DNA of 64,000 bases, from the NCBI GenBank assembly GCA_964036275.1, contig OZ038438.1, positions 16,723,720 to 16,787,719 of the forward strand, in the 5' to 3' direction. Positions 1 through 11,355 of the stretch are shown here, piece by piece; within the stretch, counting starts at the first letter, position 1; the number at the start of each line of letters is the position of its first letter. The position numbers and the translations under genes were made by a program. This DNA is from Litoditis marina (lineage: Eukaryota > Nematoda > Chromadorea > Rhabditida > Rhabditidae). Under the pieces are notes generated by a model, which was not told the DNA's origin, did not search any database, and saw only the letters and a program-made list of their open reading frames with translations.

Positions 1-195
1 ATTCTTAGTAAAAATACGAAGAAAATAATTCGACATTATTTTTAAACGTTTCGTTTCTACAGATGTTTATTCGTAATCTAATGTGGTTCAGCTGATATTT
101 ATTCATTTGTGGTGGACTGTGGTGTAAATTTCAAATACGAAAAAAGTTGTCCTTACTCTTCTTGGTTCATTGGCTAGAAATGTATTGCGTTTCAG

Positions 196-802
196 CTTTT
201 CATCAACTATAAGTTGAAGTCAGTCGCTCACCTACCCTGGAGAATGTTGACATACAAGTTCATCAATACTTTTATCGATGACCTCTTCGCCTTTGTGATC
301 AGAATGCCTATGATGTACAGAATAGGCTGTTTCCGCGACGATATCATCTTCATTGTGAGTAGACCTTTTTCACTTTGCGTTTTTCATATATGCATATACG
401 TAAAATACCCTATTTTGATGTTGACTGATTCACTTTTGCCCGATTTTGACTGGGGCATGCTCACTTTTTTGCTTTTGGGGTAATGTTATAGATTCTCGGT
501 AAAATTTTAAAAAATTCTGTCTTTTTCAATGACATATGCTTACTTTTTTAGGATGCTCATGCTCACTTCTTTCGACCTGATGTGAACCTTTTTTAACATA
601 TGATATCATTTTCCTAATAAGTTCTTTTCAGATTTACGTGTACCAGCGCTGGGTTTATCGTGTTGATCCCAAACGCATGAATGAGTTTGGAACATCAATG
701 GAGCCTCCAGCTGAAGAAATAACTAATGAGACAGCCGCTATCGCTAGCGCTTCCGATTCGGTCTCTACTGAGAATACCAATGAAACCAAAAAAGACAAGT
801 GA
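196..802 (+). CDS. CLPTM1: CLPTM1 (cleft lip and palate transmembrane protein 1), last two exons
   Basis: Two exons, 196-354 and 632-802, joined in phase by a GTGAGT donor and a TTTTCAG acceptor; the gene enters from the left edge. The first exon opens LFINYKLKSVAHLPWRM and contains FIDDLFAFVIRMPMMYRIG; the second begins IYVYQRWVYRVDP and runs to NEFG, all highly conserved in the CLPTM1 family. The last 40 or so residues are a divergent Glu/Ser/Asn-rich cytosolic tail ending in KKDK and TGA. CLPTM1 is a multi-pass ER/Golgi membrane protein; vertebrate CLPTM1 limits forward traffic of GABA-A receptors, and the related CLPTM1L has been linked to lipid scrambling. A polyadenylation signal AATAAA lies at 1116-1121, giving a 3'UTR of roughly 330 bases. 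Family assignment is secure; function in this animal is inferred. Confidence 0.95.
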
Positions 803-1115
803 TGTGATCTGTTTCGCTATAAGGTTTCAATCTAATCTAAAAGATGATAGCTGTGATTTGTTTGTTGAATAGAGGTACGGTTGTTTGCTTGACTAATCGG
901 GCGATCATTATCTCTCGTTCGTTGTTTTATCTCCCGACGAATACTATTTTCTCTGTTGGTATTAGTATAATTCATATCTAATGCCAAAAAATTTGTTCAT
1001 TTTTTTAACGTGCATTATTTTTATAAGTAGTTTTATGCTGCGCTACTTTTTAGATTTTTATAGTTCTTGTTGTTTGACCGTTTGTTCGTTGACGATATAT
1101 CATTCCAAGACAGCC

Positions 1116-1121
1116 AATAAA
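1116..1121 (+). promoter_or_regulatory. Polyadenylation signal of CLPTM1
   Basis: A canonical AATAAA hexamer stands 314 bases past the CLPTM1 stop codon, followed by a T-rich stretch. It is the first such hexamer downstream and marks the likely 3' end of that transcript. Confidence 0.6.
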
Positions 1122-2630
1122 TTGTTATTATTTTACCTTTTCTCAATTCATTGACATAAGCGAAGTTCTATTTTTGTCTCCTTCTGTCGCTTAGCATACG
1201 ACGTGAACAAGTCCACGTGAAGAAGACTCGGCAACGGCTCACTTTTCCTATCTACGCGGTTACCAGACGGCTGCTTATTTCTACTCGTATCTATATAAAC
1301 ATGTAACATTTCTGGCTTGTTATTGTGATGCAATCCTCAAACTCGGTATAATGTACTTTAGTCGGAACACTCACTGAACCACCGTAATCAACCTATCAAT
1401 TTCCGACACCTTCTCTATTCTGCATTCTTTCCCATCTCTCCTCTTAAAACAATGGGATTGGACTGTATTATCTAAATCGTTTCCGGGAATTTTGATGAAT
1501 TGTGAATGTGTGACAGCGATTTAGGTACATTTAGTTTGGAATAGTTTATTACTCTTTCAATTTGCTTGAACAGTAGTAGAGCGTTGCTTTATTGATAGTT
1601 CTCGTCTTCCCTCGCCGTTGTTGATCCGGTGCTGGCATTTCTGAAAATCACTTTCGTGTTTTTGTTCAACCAAACAGTTATATATTCTTCAAATAGTCAA
1701 ATTGCTCGCGAGATGAGATTTCATAATTTTCTCGTAAATTCCGATCATTGCATGACCAATTACATTATATTATCTCCACTAGAACATCAGAGGTGGTTAT
1801 ATGGACAATCCTAACAGACGTATTACCTTTACCAAAAATAACCGAATTGTTTGCAATATGGAGAAAGATCTGTTACAACCGGTTACTTTTCATAATGATT
1901 TCTGCTTGTTTCCAGATTGTCTGGAAAGATAGTTATTGCAACCGGTTACTTTTAATGACGATTACTGCCCTTTAACGGTTATAATCTGTTACCTAAGTAG
2001 ACCAGGCTACTTTATTCGAGAACCGGGTCCTTACCGAACCGACTTCCTGAACCGGCCGATTCTCCAGTGAAATCGAACCGTATATCATACAAAGTGTTGT
2101 ATTGTGTTGAACCGATTGGAAAACCGCGGAATTTGCAAACCAAATCACTAGAGATGCGAGTGACTCGGTTCTGGTTCAATGAGAGTGGTTTGGTTCGCGG
2201 TTCGGTTCGAACCGTTCACGTGAGAACCGGGCGGTTGAGGAAGTCAGTTGCGCGCGATCGATTAGCCAGTGGCCGTTTCGCGGTTTGGTTCGGCATGGAC
2301 CCGGTTCTCCGGTGAATCGGCTGGCAGGCCAAGGTTTTCTTTGTTGCAAAGAAATGATGAAAACTAACCCATCTTCTGCAACAGGATGAGGCCGAATTAT
2401 TTGTAAGACTCTGTTTTCCGCTCGAAGATTACCAGCTACAACACATAACTTCTTCGTTTGTTTTGCTGATGTAGCGAGGTCCGGATATATGGGATACTTA
2501 CCGAAATAGGTCAGCTGGAAGATATATTTTCACTTATTTGTAAACTTTTGTGCTGAAATTGAGTTTCTCGAAATTTCTTAACAATTGTAACTATCAATGG
2601 AGACCTGTGATTCCGCAACCAACATGCGCG
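1122..2630. other. Non-coding stretch with AACCGG/CGGTT-rich degenerate repeat
   Basis: I see no convincing exon here. From about 1870 to 2320 the sequence is dense in degenerate AACCGG, CGAACCG and CGGTTC words in both orientations. This includes two close copies of a block reading CAACCGGTTACTTTT, at roughly 1877 and 1938. The open frame at 2067-2315 is a by-product of this biased composition. Confidence 0.5.
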
Positions 2631-2633
2631 TTC

Positions 2634-2981
2634 TTACAGAACATGATTGTGGATTTTTTCATTACCTAGATTTTCGATATTCAAGTCGAAAATTTGCACT
2701 AGTTGCAGGACCACAATTTTCATAGGTAAATGGAATGGTATTTTGGAGTATAGAAAAATTCCTGCGTTCATAGGACACTTGTCCGGGTCGGTGTAGCAGC
2801 TCACCATTGATTTGTCACACTTGGTTGCAACTTTGTCATCTATCAATGAAATTCCGCGGTCCGTGCGAGACTGCTTGAATATAGCACCGGGAAAGGCTGA
2901 TCTATAATAAACCTCATTGAGAAGAAAGGTACCCGCTATCACTAATGAATGAAACCAATTGTTATACAGTTTTTCATCCAA
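2634..2981 (-). CDS. Possible small-protein exon or relic, weakly ML-domain-like
   Basis: An uninterrupted minus-strand frame of 115 codons. It contains four cysteines in its middle, with the order C-D-K-x3-C-x4-DPDKCP-x2-AG followed by a hydrophobic stretch (LPMKIVVLQLVQIFDLNI). The CP-x2-AG word followed by hydrophobic beta-strand-like segments recalls MD-2-related lipid-recognition (ML) proteins, but the match is short and the usual C-terminal cysteine is missing from the frame. A GTAATG donor could end the exon at about 2664. There is no clear start, partner exon or neighbour to support it. It could be a decayed copy or chance. Confidence 0.25.
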   Translation of the reverse strand: MDEKLYNNWFHSLVIAGTFLLNEVYYRSAFPGAIFKQSRTDRGISLIDDKVATKCDKSMVSCYTDPDKCPMNAGIFLYSKIPFHLPMKIVVLQLVQIFDLNIENLGNEKIHNHVL

Positions 2982-3336
2982 CTCGAAGTATATTGCCCCT
3001 GGTACTCAGTGTATAACTTTCTAATCACCTGGTAACTAGTTTTCGAATTTTCGTATTTTGCAGTGTAGCATAGATGATTGTTTAGACAAGGACAATTTAC
3101 CCTCTAGTTAGTTATAACCTCAATAATTAATATTTAGAATTATGTTTTAGGGATTTGTTCAGCCGGGTGACGGACAGAGGACTTAATTTCATCTAGGGTA
3201 GTAACGTGAAAATCAAACTCAAAAGTTTGTGTTTTCCTTCTGTACATGTCTGTCCACTGATGTAGTTACTACGTATAAGAGATTACCACATGATAGAGGT
3301 AGTTTGACGCATTACACACCAAAGTTCACGAGTTGT

Positions 3337-3385
3337 GACCGAAAGACAACGAGATCAAACTACAAACACTGGGGTATAGGGCAAA
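3337..3385 (+). repeat. Dispersed repeat 'CAAACTACAAACAC', copy A
   Basis: One of four copies in the window of a block whose core reads GATCAAACTACAAACAC. Others are at 17570-17618 (minus), 29877-29920 and 50512-50558. Similarity to copy B extends some 35 bases further left (a shared CACACC word). Copies have diverged by point changes, so this is an old family. Confidence 0.6.
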
Positions 3386-4412
3386 ATACAGCGTATGGGA
3401 TTGCTTCCGAAAAAGCTAATACTTTAATATGTAGTTTTTTCCCTTAATATTCATTGCCCACCCGTCGTCTTTGGAACAGCTTGCATTCGGATCAGTCAGT
3501 GGTTTTGACCCAATAATTATCGGAATCACAATCTCTATTAAGTCAGCACCTGAAAACCACACTAATAAAGAGTATCCAGGATAGTGTTTCCATATCAACA
3601 TCACTCAAGTCGAGTTGGACTAGAAACTCGAATCGCACGTGAAACTCAAATCTGACTTTTTTAAACGTTCGAAATTTTGGGTCTGAAACTATTCAAAACC
3701 GCTGTACTTGAGAATTTTTTTCGAGTAGAACTCGAAGCTCAAAAACTCTTAAAACCTCGAAAACTCAAAATTACGGCAACGAACCTCCACATTTGACCCG
3801 AACAATATAGTTATATGTAACATTTATGAGTCGCCGGATGTTGGGTGGGCCAATAGATCGTGTACTCGCTATGGATAGACGACCTCCTGTGTGCGATCTT
3901 CGTCTTATATGGAAAATACCCAAGTCGTCTCGTGCTTTCTGGTGTTGAGAAATGGGTGAACTGGAACATTGAAATACACTGGGGAAACAGCCAGAATAAG
4001 CCATCCTTGTGTTCGGCTGTGTCCATAAAATTGATAGCAACGTTTGTTGAAATGAATTCACATATCCAGCAGGAATCCGAAATCGGTCTACTATACAGGC
4101 TGGCACAATGCTTAATCTGATTACCTTGGTGACAATGACGGAAGATGTAGCTTTTTGTCTATTCTCACGTTGGATCCGGGGATTACATACATGGCCAGCA
4201 TATCTTCCTGAACGTCAGAAATATCAGAATGATTCACCTGAAACAATAAAAGTAGAGCGAAAACCAATCGTCTACACACAAGTTTCAAAATATCACGTTA
4301 GTGGTAAGTTTGTATAATTACTTCAAAAATGACATTGAAAATTACATGCAGTATTTCGGTATGTAATATTAGTTTAAATGGGAACATGGCAACCCTTTCT
4401 CTGGGACATAGC

Positions 4413-5893
4413 CTGTTCGGACGAATTTTTCGATGGTCGTCTCGAGAGGCCGTGGGAAAATGAAAAATCGCCGAATTGGTTGTCTCTTATGAATCGTCCG
4501 AATCGCCTAACTACCGACGACAGAGAAACCGTCCGAATGGCCTAATGTGGCAACAATCCAAACCTGAACCCAAAAACTAAGACTTGGTATAGGGAGCGGG
4601 TACTGGATTTGTATGTAAACCGTTGGGATCAAATCACAAGCACAACTACAAAAGTCTTACATACTCTGTAAAAACTATGGGAAGTACGAACCACTTTCAC
4701 GTAGCAGATACGTGAAATTTTTTTAATCCATTCATCGGCCATCACTTTCAAGCAGCTTTTTTTCCCTCGTCGGCAGCAGTATCAACGTTTGTATATTGTT
4801 TAGTAATTTTTGTCTTTGCTTGATATATTTCGTTCGAATTGTCTTGTTTGACCCCATACATTTGCATTTGCTAATTGTAGTTGTATTTCGGGACTAATTA
4901 CCTGTTGGCCTGGCGACACCAAACCATTGCATTCCATTTATGTTGTAACCGTATCGTAGCGAGCAGTTAGTGAGAGTTAGGTGACAAAACGCAATATTGA
5001 GATAAACTAATCATTCCAACCATGGATCCACCCTCTCTCACGCCGGTTCCCATATCCGTACTCTTCAGAACGGGGGAGCTACGAATACAGACATAGTTTA
5101 GCTTTCTTTAGATGATCCTTCTAGTTGTTTCTTTAAAACTCTGGGGGAGGGGGTCCTTCTATTTCAAACCTCAATCAGGCTTATCCTGCTTCAAATTCTC
5201 TCCCCATCACGCCTTCTGCGCCATTGTACTTTGCTTGTGGCAGCTAGGTGGATATTTCGCTGTGTGTCTCGATTCATGTATCTTACTTGTGATATGTGTT
5301 TTTAGAGAACCGCTCCAAAAGTGAACAATTTCGGCTTGGCGAGGCGAGCTGCAGTCAAGGACAAGATGGAATCTTTTGCTGTCAAGTTCGCAACAGCTTC
5401 TCCAACAGCCAATGAGATGACAGTACCTCCTCAACATGTCGCAGCATTCCACAAGTCACACAAGAAAAAGTAGTAATGTGTATATAATTTAACAATTAGT
5501 TTGTTACTATTGTTCTGATTGCTATTCGTTATTGAGTTTGCAGTAGTGTTGTTGTCTTACCTTGTACTATAAACTTTGCACTTTACTCCTAGCCAATGAA
5601 CTTCATTCAAATTATACCTTTCACTGTTTTCGATTTCAAGTATGATTTGGTAACTCTACTATATGTAGTTACTTAACTTGGACTGAGGGTTAGGCTATTC
5701 GGACGGAGAGTTGGGCGATTCGGACGGAGGGTTAGGCGATTCGGACGACTGCTTGCGCGAGGTTAGGCGATTCGGACGACTGCTTGCGCGAGGTTAGGCG
5801 ATTCGGACGATGGGTTAGGCGATTCGGACGATGGGTTAGGCGATTCGGACGATTGCGCAGAGCGAGACAACCAAGCAATTATCGTCCGAACAG
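4413..5893. mobile_element. Inverted-repeat element with tandem 'GTTAGGCGATTCGGACG' units
   Basis: The two ends are inverted relatives. The left begins CTGTTCGGACGA and soon has TTGGTTGTCTC and ATCGTCCGAATCGCCTAAC. The right end, read on the other strand, has the same three blocks in the same order. The right arm is expanded into a tandem array (about 5690-5855) of GTTAGGCGATTCGGACG units with 21-31 bp spacing. No transposase is visible and I found no clear target-site duplication. It looks like a non-autonomous DNA transposon; the exon at 5306-5473 lies inside it. Confidence 0.6.
5306..5473 (+). CDS. Possible terminal exon of an unknown gene
   Basis: After a TGTGTTTTTAG acceptor, a 56-codon frame runs to TAG. 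It starts RTAPKVNNFGLARRAAVKDK, continues with Ser/Thr/Ala-rich sequence and ends HKSHKKK. Lysine-rich composition and a clean acceptor favour coding, but I could not find an upstream exon in phase and recognise no domain. A second frame is open for 35 codons in the same interval. It sits inside the inverted-repeat element 4413-5893, so it may be a captured host exon. Confidence 0.35.
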   Translation, partial: RTAPKVNNFGLARRAAVKDKMESFAVKFATASPTANEMTVPPQHVAAFHKSHKKK

Positions 5894-6896
5894 CGGTAGA
5901 CCCCATTTCTCTACTATGAAATCTTTCTTCAAAATTCAATGTGTTCATTAGAAAACTACCACACAAATCTTGGTGGGGTTTCTATAAAAGGTTACGGGTT
6001 GTGAAGTTGCCAGATATGATGGAAGCTTTCAATATAGATAACCTGTTCTTCCAAATTGCAAATTGCAACTTCAAAATTTAAATCTAACCTCATCATGGTT
6101 GTCCACGTCCGATCCCAATCGTGTTCGTCTTTGCAAAACTGCACTTACTTTATCAATATGCCGGTCGCTTTTATTCTCGATTCTCCCTGGAATAGTTTAG
6201 CAATCGAACTGGAGAAAATATAGCAGAACAATCTATATATTATATTTTATATATTTAATAGGCCACCTATCCGTGAAAGCCAGTCTATCACATAGTTCAG
6301 TAGTGGATTGTCTGTTGAAGAAGTAAGTAAATAGTAAAGAATTGTTACAATACAAACATGGTTAATATATTATCAGTGACTTCTAGAGTACATCGGTGCA
6401 CGTGATTGTGTCGCGAAAAACACTCCTGATTAATTTTTTGAAATCTGCCCATGCTTTTGGTTGAGCATGTAATCTCTGAGGTGTCTCACCAATCTACGTG
6501 TCAACCGGCGTTATTAATAACAATGGTTATCGAAATCACACAGTATTTCCACGTCACTGATGATGGATATACGTTAGGGCTGGAAAGGGTTCCGAGATGG
6601 ACTTCATTCTGAGTCGAAAATAGAATAGAAGTTTGGTAATCGACCTATGTCAGCATTTTACGTTTTATATTCAATCTCAAGCATGAGTAGTCACGTTGTG
6701 ATCGATTTTCGAGTATTCTTGTGGAAAATTTTCACCAGCGAACAACTATGTGCTCCTTCCTCTCCATTAAAACCCGAAACTGAACCACCAAACTGGAAAC
6801 GCAGAATTCTATTATTTCGAGTTCAACCCAGGAAAACTCGAAATTTTGATTGAAACCACTAATATACGTACTATAAAAAACAAGTTGTGAACCCAC

Positions 6897-9619
6897 CGAC
6901 AACCACCACACCTTCTCCACAGACAAATGCGAATCGCTCCATGGTCAATGACAGTCGAATATGACCTCCAGTACACGAGAACAGTCCGAACTTCCGTTGT
7001 TCGATTTCAGTCTTTGACTCGAAAAACGGGCGGGGCAAGTTGTTCAGATCTATTGCCTCGATCACTGTGAAGCCACACACCGACTTCAACATCTCCGCCT
7101 CGTCATCTCAAATGTTCTATCAAAGCGACGGTTGCATTCACTGTTAGTCAATTATACAGTCATGTGAAACATGTGAAACACAGCAGAACTCAGAAACGGG
7201 CAATGACAAAGTGGACGATTCTTCATTAGAATGCAAACTTTACGTGGTTATCCAATTTACCTCTAGTATACAACATACCATTTTTTAGGAAAATGTATGT
7301 ATCCTAGACTTCGATCTCACAACCGCATGTACTTATTTTCCAGTGCAAGTTGCTGATGTCGGTGAGAGTATACCAGACATAACGATAGTTTCAATGTGTC
7401 TAAACTCACTCCTATTCAGAAAGTCCAGTGTGCAGGTGAGACTGTACAGTATATGACCCTTCGTCGTGTATACTGACGAAGGAAGGCCATAGTTTCAATG
7501 TGTCTAAACTCACTCCTATTCAGAAAGTCCAGTGTGCAGGTGAGACTGTACAGTATACGACCCTTCGTCGTGTATACTGACGAAGGAAGGCCATAGTTTC
7601 AATGTGTCTAAACTCACTCCTATTCAGAAAGTCCAGTGTGCAGGTGAGACTGTACAGTATATGACCCTTCGTCGTGTATACTGACGAAGGAAGGCCATAG
7701 TTTCAATGTGTCTAAACTCACTCCTATTCAGAAAGTCCAGTGTGCAGGTGAGACTGTACAGTATACGACCCTTCGTCGTGTATACTGACGAAGGAAGGCC
7801 ATAGTTTCAATGTGTCTAAACTCACTCCTATTCAGAAAGTCCAGTGTGCAGGTGAGACTGTACAGTATATGACCCTTCGTCGTGTATACTGACGAAGGAA
7901 GGCCATAGTTTCAATGTGTCTAAACTCACTCCTATTAAGAAAGTCCAGTGTGCAGGTGAGACTGTACAGTATATGACCCTTCGTCGTGTATACTGACGAA
8001 GGAAGGCCATAGTTTCAATGTGTCTAAACTCACTCCTATTCAGAAAGTCCAGTGTGCAGGTGAGACTGTACAGTATATGACCCTTCGTCGTGTATACTGA
8101 CGAAGGAAGGCCATAGTTTCAATGTGTCTAAACTCACTCCTATTCAGAAAGTCCAGTGTGCAGGTGAGACTGTACAGTATATGACCCTTCGTCGTGTATA
8201 CTGACGAAGGAAGGCCATAGTTTCAATGTGTCTAAACTCACTCCTATTAAGAAAGTCCAGTGTGCAGGTGAGACTGTACAGTATATGACCCTTCGTCGTG
8301 TATACTGACGAAGGAAGGCCATAGTTTCAATGTGTCTAAACTCACTCCTATTCAGAAAGTCCAGTGTGCAGGTGAGACTGTACAGTATATGACCCTTCGT
8401 CGTGTATACTGACGAAGGAAGGCCATAGTTTCAATGTGTCTAAACTCACTCCTATTCAGAAAGTCCAGTGTGCAGGTGAGACTGTACAGTATATGACCCT
8501 TCGTCGTGTATACTGACGAAGGAAGGCCGTAGTTTCAATGTGTCTAAACTCACTCCTATTCAGAAAGTCCAGTGTGCAGGTGAGACTGTACAGTATATGA
8601 CCCTTCGTCGTGTATACTGACGAAGGAAGGCCATAGTTTCAATGTGTCTAAACTCACTCCTATTCAGAAAGTCCAGTGTGCAGGTGAGACTGTACAGTAT
8701 ATGACCCTTCGTCGTGTATACTGACGAAGGAAGGCCATAGTTTCAATGTGTCTAAACTCACTCCTATTCAGAAAGTCCAGTGTGCAGGTGAGACTGTACA
8801 GTATATGACCCTTCGTCGTGTATACTGACGAGGGAAGGCCATCCGGAAGAGTTTCCTGAACACATTATAATGTTTTATTTTGTTGTTTAGTTGATAAAAA
8901 TACTACCAAAATCTTGCATTATTCGGAAATTGAATCTTTGACGTGATTTTTGCAAACATCCAGAACTATTTAAACTATTTAAATCAAGTAATGAATATTG
9001 AATTGTGTGAAATGAATATGGGTGAAACCTCCCGGTGAAACGTGGGGAGAAGCAGATAGCGTTTATTGACTACTTTACGGTGCTTTGTTGGACTGTGATG
9101 ATTAACTACGAGTATAGATACCTGAAACGGATATCGCTGTTCAGTGCTTGACAGCGTTGTTGGCTGTTGAATCAAGATCCAATCTTTCTTCAGGTATACG
9201 AAACTTTCTTGGCATGATTCTTCTTTCTAAATCTCGTTAGCATGAGTATGGATATACACTACCAACTACGTGTAATTGAAATTTCTTTCTCAAGATAACG
9301 GTGATTACAGAGTATCCAGCAGAGTAATCCTACCAACCGTTTGCAGGTTTTTGAGCAGCACTACCGATACAATTGAATGAAAATGAGTCTGAATTCTTTT
9401 CAAAGTGAATACCAGTCCAAATGGGTACTTAAAACATACCTTTCCGTGCACAAGCACCTTCGCAATTCCTTGCATGGACATCCGTAGTGAGGTTATGGTC
9501 AGAGGTGCCTTTCCCAGCCGAATGTTCACGTGTCCTTCAATTTTGTCACCAGATGTGAACGTTGATTCTTTTGACTCGAGTTCAGTAGTAAACTCAGTGA
9601 TTATCTCCTCTTGCGGGGT
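6897..9619 (-). pseudogene. Arrestin-domain (ARRDC/alpha-arrestin-like) gene, fragmentary, possibly decayed
   Basis: Two solid exons. Exon 9440-9619 encodes the start of an arrestin N domain (EFTTELESKESTFTSGDKIE, then GHVNIRL and SLRMSMQGIAKV), ending at a GTATGT donor. Exon 6897-7106 encodes the N/C-domain junction (SVCGFTVIEAIDLNNLP, then GGHIRLSLTMERFAFVCGEG), ending at GTGGGT. Their phases do not join (0 against 1), so middle exons are required. Between them, 9122-9200 holds two arrestin-like pieces in different frames: EERLDL and, about 16 codons on, EQRYPFQ, matching the usual 'EEKLDL...GEHxFPF' order. I could not find the rest of the N domain or the end of the C domain. A 14-copy satellite (7385-8840) lies between the exons. 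Alpha-arrestins are cytosolic trafficking and ubiquitin-ligase adaptors. Either the gene is decaying or the assembly is imperfect. Confidence 0.6.
7385..8840. repeat. Satellite: 14 tandem copies of a 104-bp unit
   Basis: The unit begins ATAGTTTCAATGTGTCTAAA and ends GACGAAGGAAGGCC. The first copy starts at 7385 and the last ends at 8840, exactly 14 x 104 bp. Copies are nearly identical. Each carries a perfect 8-bp hairpin stem, CCTTCGTC / GACGAAGG, around a 9-base loop. Sparse variants recur with period: TATACG instead of TATATG in copies 2 and 4, and TTAAG instead of TTCAG in copies 6 and 9. This suggests amplification of multi-unit blocks. The 60-codon frames within it are shadows of the repeat. 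Confidence 0.95.
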
Positions 9620-9914
9620 CTGAAATGGTTTAATTTTCTATTCATGGGTTTAAACAGCATTCGATAATTTGTCTGACAGTTTTTTTTCTATACACTTTTC
9701 TCTCTCTTTCTATACACTCATTGTTGGTTCGTATCTATATGGATAAAAATGCATACTGATTTTTTTGTTTGTTGTGTTCAGACAAAAATGATTTTGAGTA
9801 CTGTTGGTGTACGCACACAAGCATGTGAAATGGAGTACCACTAAATCTCAGACATTTTCCGGCTTACTAAAGCTTTGTTTCGTATGTAAACTGCAAAACA
9901 AGATCAACAATTGA

Positions 9915-9941
9915 CCCCCCCCCCCCCCCCCCCCCCCCCCC
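9915..9941 (+). repeat. Homopolymer of 27 C
   Basis: An uninterrupted run of 27 cytosines, preceded by TTGA and followed by TTCTCCCGG. It lies just upstream of the arrestin exon on the minus strand, where it reads as poly-G. The true length may differ because such runs are hard to sequence. Confidence 0.9.
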
Positions 9942-10800
9942 TTCTCCCGGTCTCCTTCATCCTTGCTAAACTCACGCTAGGCGTAGAGTTAATCATCGAA
10001 GAGAATCGAGTGGGCAAACAATTCTGAAACACAAAGTATGTAAAAAAAACTTTCAAGTACACAAATACAAAACAATGTGTATCGGAACATGAAGTTGAAT
10101 GGAAATGAAAAAAGGTCAGGTACTATAAGAGGTTGTTCAAACTGACACCACTGCGCAAAAACGGAGTGAGAAGAGAGAGAGCATATTATAGTGAAAGGAA
10201 AAAGAGAACAAAAAGGTATTATCCAAAATCCGTTGTACGGTCAGCTCCACAAATAGTATACAGCGTGTTGATAGTGAAAATATCATAGTTCGGCAGAAAT
10301 TTCTCTAAGCAACTCGATTGAATACTGAATTGCTACCAATCTGTGTTAGGCGAGCAGTAGAGGGTAGAGCAGACTCAGTGACCAATGTCTTCCTGTAATT
10401 ATCCGATTTTGGACATATTCACCATATGCACCGAGGGAAATGAAAACATCTGTGATGAAATTATTCACTTGCGTATTCGGTTTGGAAGAGTTGTTTTGAC
10501 AGTAAGACATCACTGTAACAGTGGGAAGTGAATAAAGTCTGCTCCCAAATCGCTCTCAGTTGTGAGTACCAACGGCCATTATGGGTTCATCTTGACGGAA
10601 ACTAATTCTATAACCTAGGTAAAACCTGTTTGATGTCTTCCAACAGTCCTCAAACAGTGAAAACCCGAAAATGCCATGTTAGAGTTGTATAAGGTGGAAT
10701 TGTTGTTCTTGTCTGTTTAGCTCGCTTTGGATTTGTATGGATGAATTCTCTTTGTTTTAAATTTGTATAAAAAAACTAATCATGGGTAAACATGCTACAA
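9942..10800. other. Non-coding stretch
   Basis: AT-rich sequence with no exon I can support. It should include the 5' region and first exon of the arrestin gene, which I could not place. Confidence 0.4.
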
Positions 10801-11130
10801 TATATAAGACGACCAATTTCAAACTTTTCACAAAATCTGGCTTTTTCACAGATTTACAGCTTCTTCTGTGAAGTAAATAGAAAAATCGGATTTCTCATGT
10901 TTTGCGCGATTTTCTGTGAAATTGTACCCCATTCTAACAATATTGGCAGATTTCACGCAATCGGGCCAAATCTGGAAATATATAGAGAATTTCAATATGA
11001 AATATTCATTGTTCGAACCATTGAAATTTTCAATTGAAATTTTTACTATAGATATTTTCAATAGGAAATATCCATAATAGAGAATTCCAATTGAAATTTT
11101 CTATGGTAATCAGTGGATTGCAGCAAAACT

Positions 11131-11203
11131 TGTAACCACCGGAATCGAACCTGCGGCCTTGTGGTTATTAAGTGAGCACTCTACCACTGCGCCACGAGAG
11201 CAC
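11131..11203 (-). repeat. tRNA-like module (A and B boxes), tRNA-Ile-like
   Basis: Read on the minus strand it has an A-box-like GGCGCAGTGGTAGAG, a segment CTTAATAACCACAAGG resembling a tRNA-Ile(AAU) anticodon arm, and a perfect B box GGTTCGATTCC. The acceptor stem does not pair and the T stem has a mismatch. It is therefore a tRNA-derived SINE head, not a functional tRNA gene. Confidence 0.65.
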
Positions 11204-11293
11204 AAATCAGGGAAGACAACTGCGCATAGTTATACCGGGGAATTGATGCCGCATTGACCGGTATATGAAGCTTCCTATCTCTCCAAAGAAATG

Positions 11294-11355
11294 TGTCACA
11301 ATAGCGCAGTGGCTAGTGAGTCGGACTACAAAACTGAGGTCGCAGGTTCGAATCC
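11294..11355 (+). repeat. tRNA-like module (A and B boxes)
   Basis: Contains TAGCGCAGTGGCTAGTGAG (A box) and GCAGGTTCGAATCC (B box), about 30 bases apart as in a tRNA. It is unlike the module at 11131-11203 in its middle part and points the opposite way. Stems are poor, so it is a tRNA-derived repeat. Confidence 0.6.

Noticed and set aside
3771..4106. 111-codon minus-strand frame
   Set aside because: No recognisable domain. A neighbouring frame is open over most of the same interval, which argues for composition rather than coding.
5690..5855. Interstitial telomere tract (TTAGGC)
   Set aside because: TTAGGC occurs once per longer unit rather than in tandem, so it is part of the element's arm repeat.
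7385..8840. CRISPR-like array
   Set aside because: The 104-bp units are contiguous copies without unique spacers and the genome is eukaryotic; this is a satellite.
11131..11355. Functional tRNA genes
   Set aside because: A and B boxes are good, but acceptor and D/T stems do not pair; these are tRNA-derived repeats.
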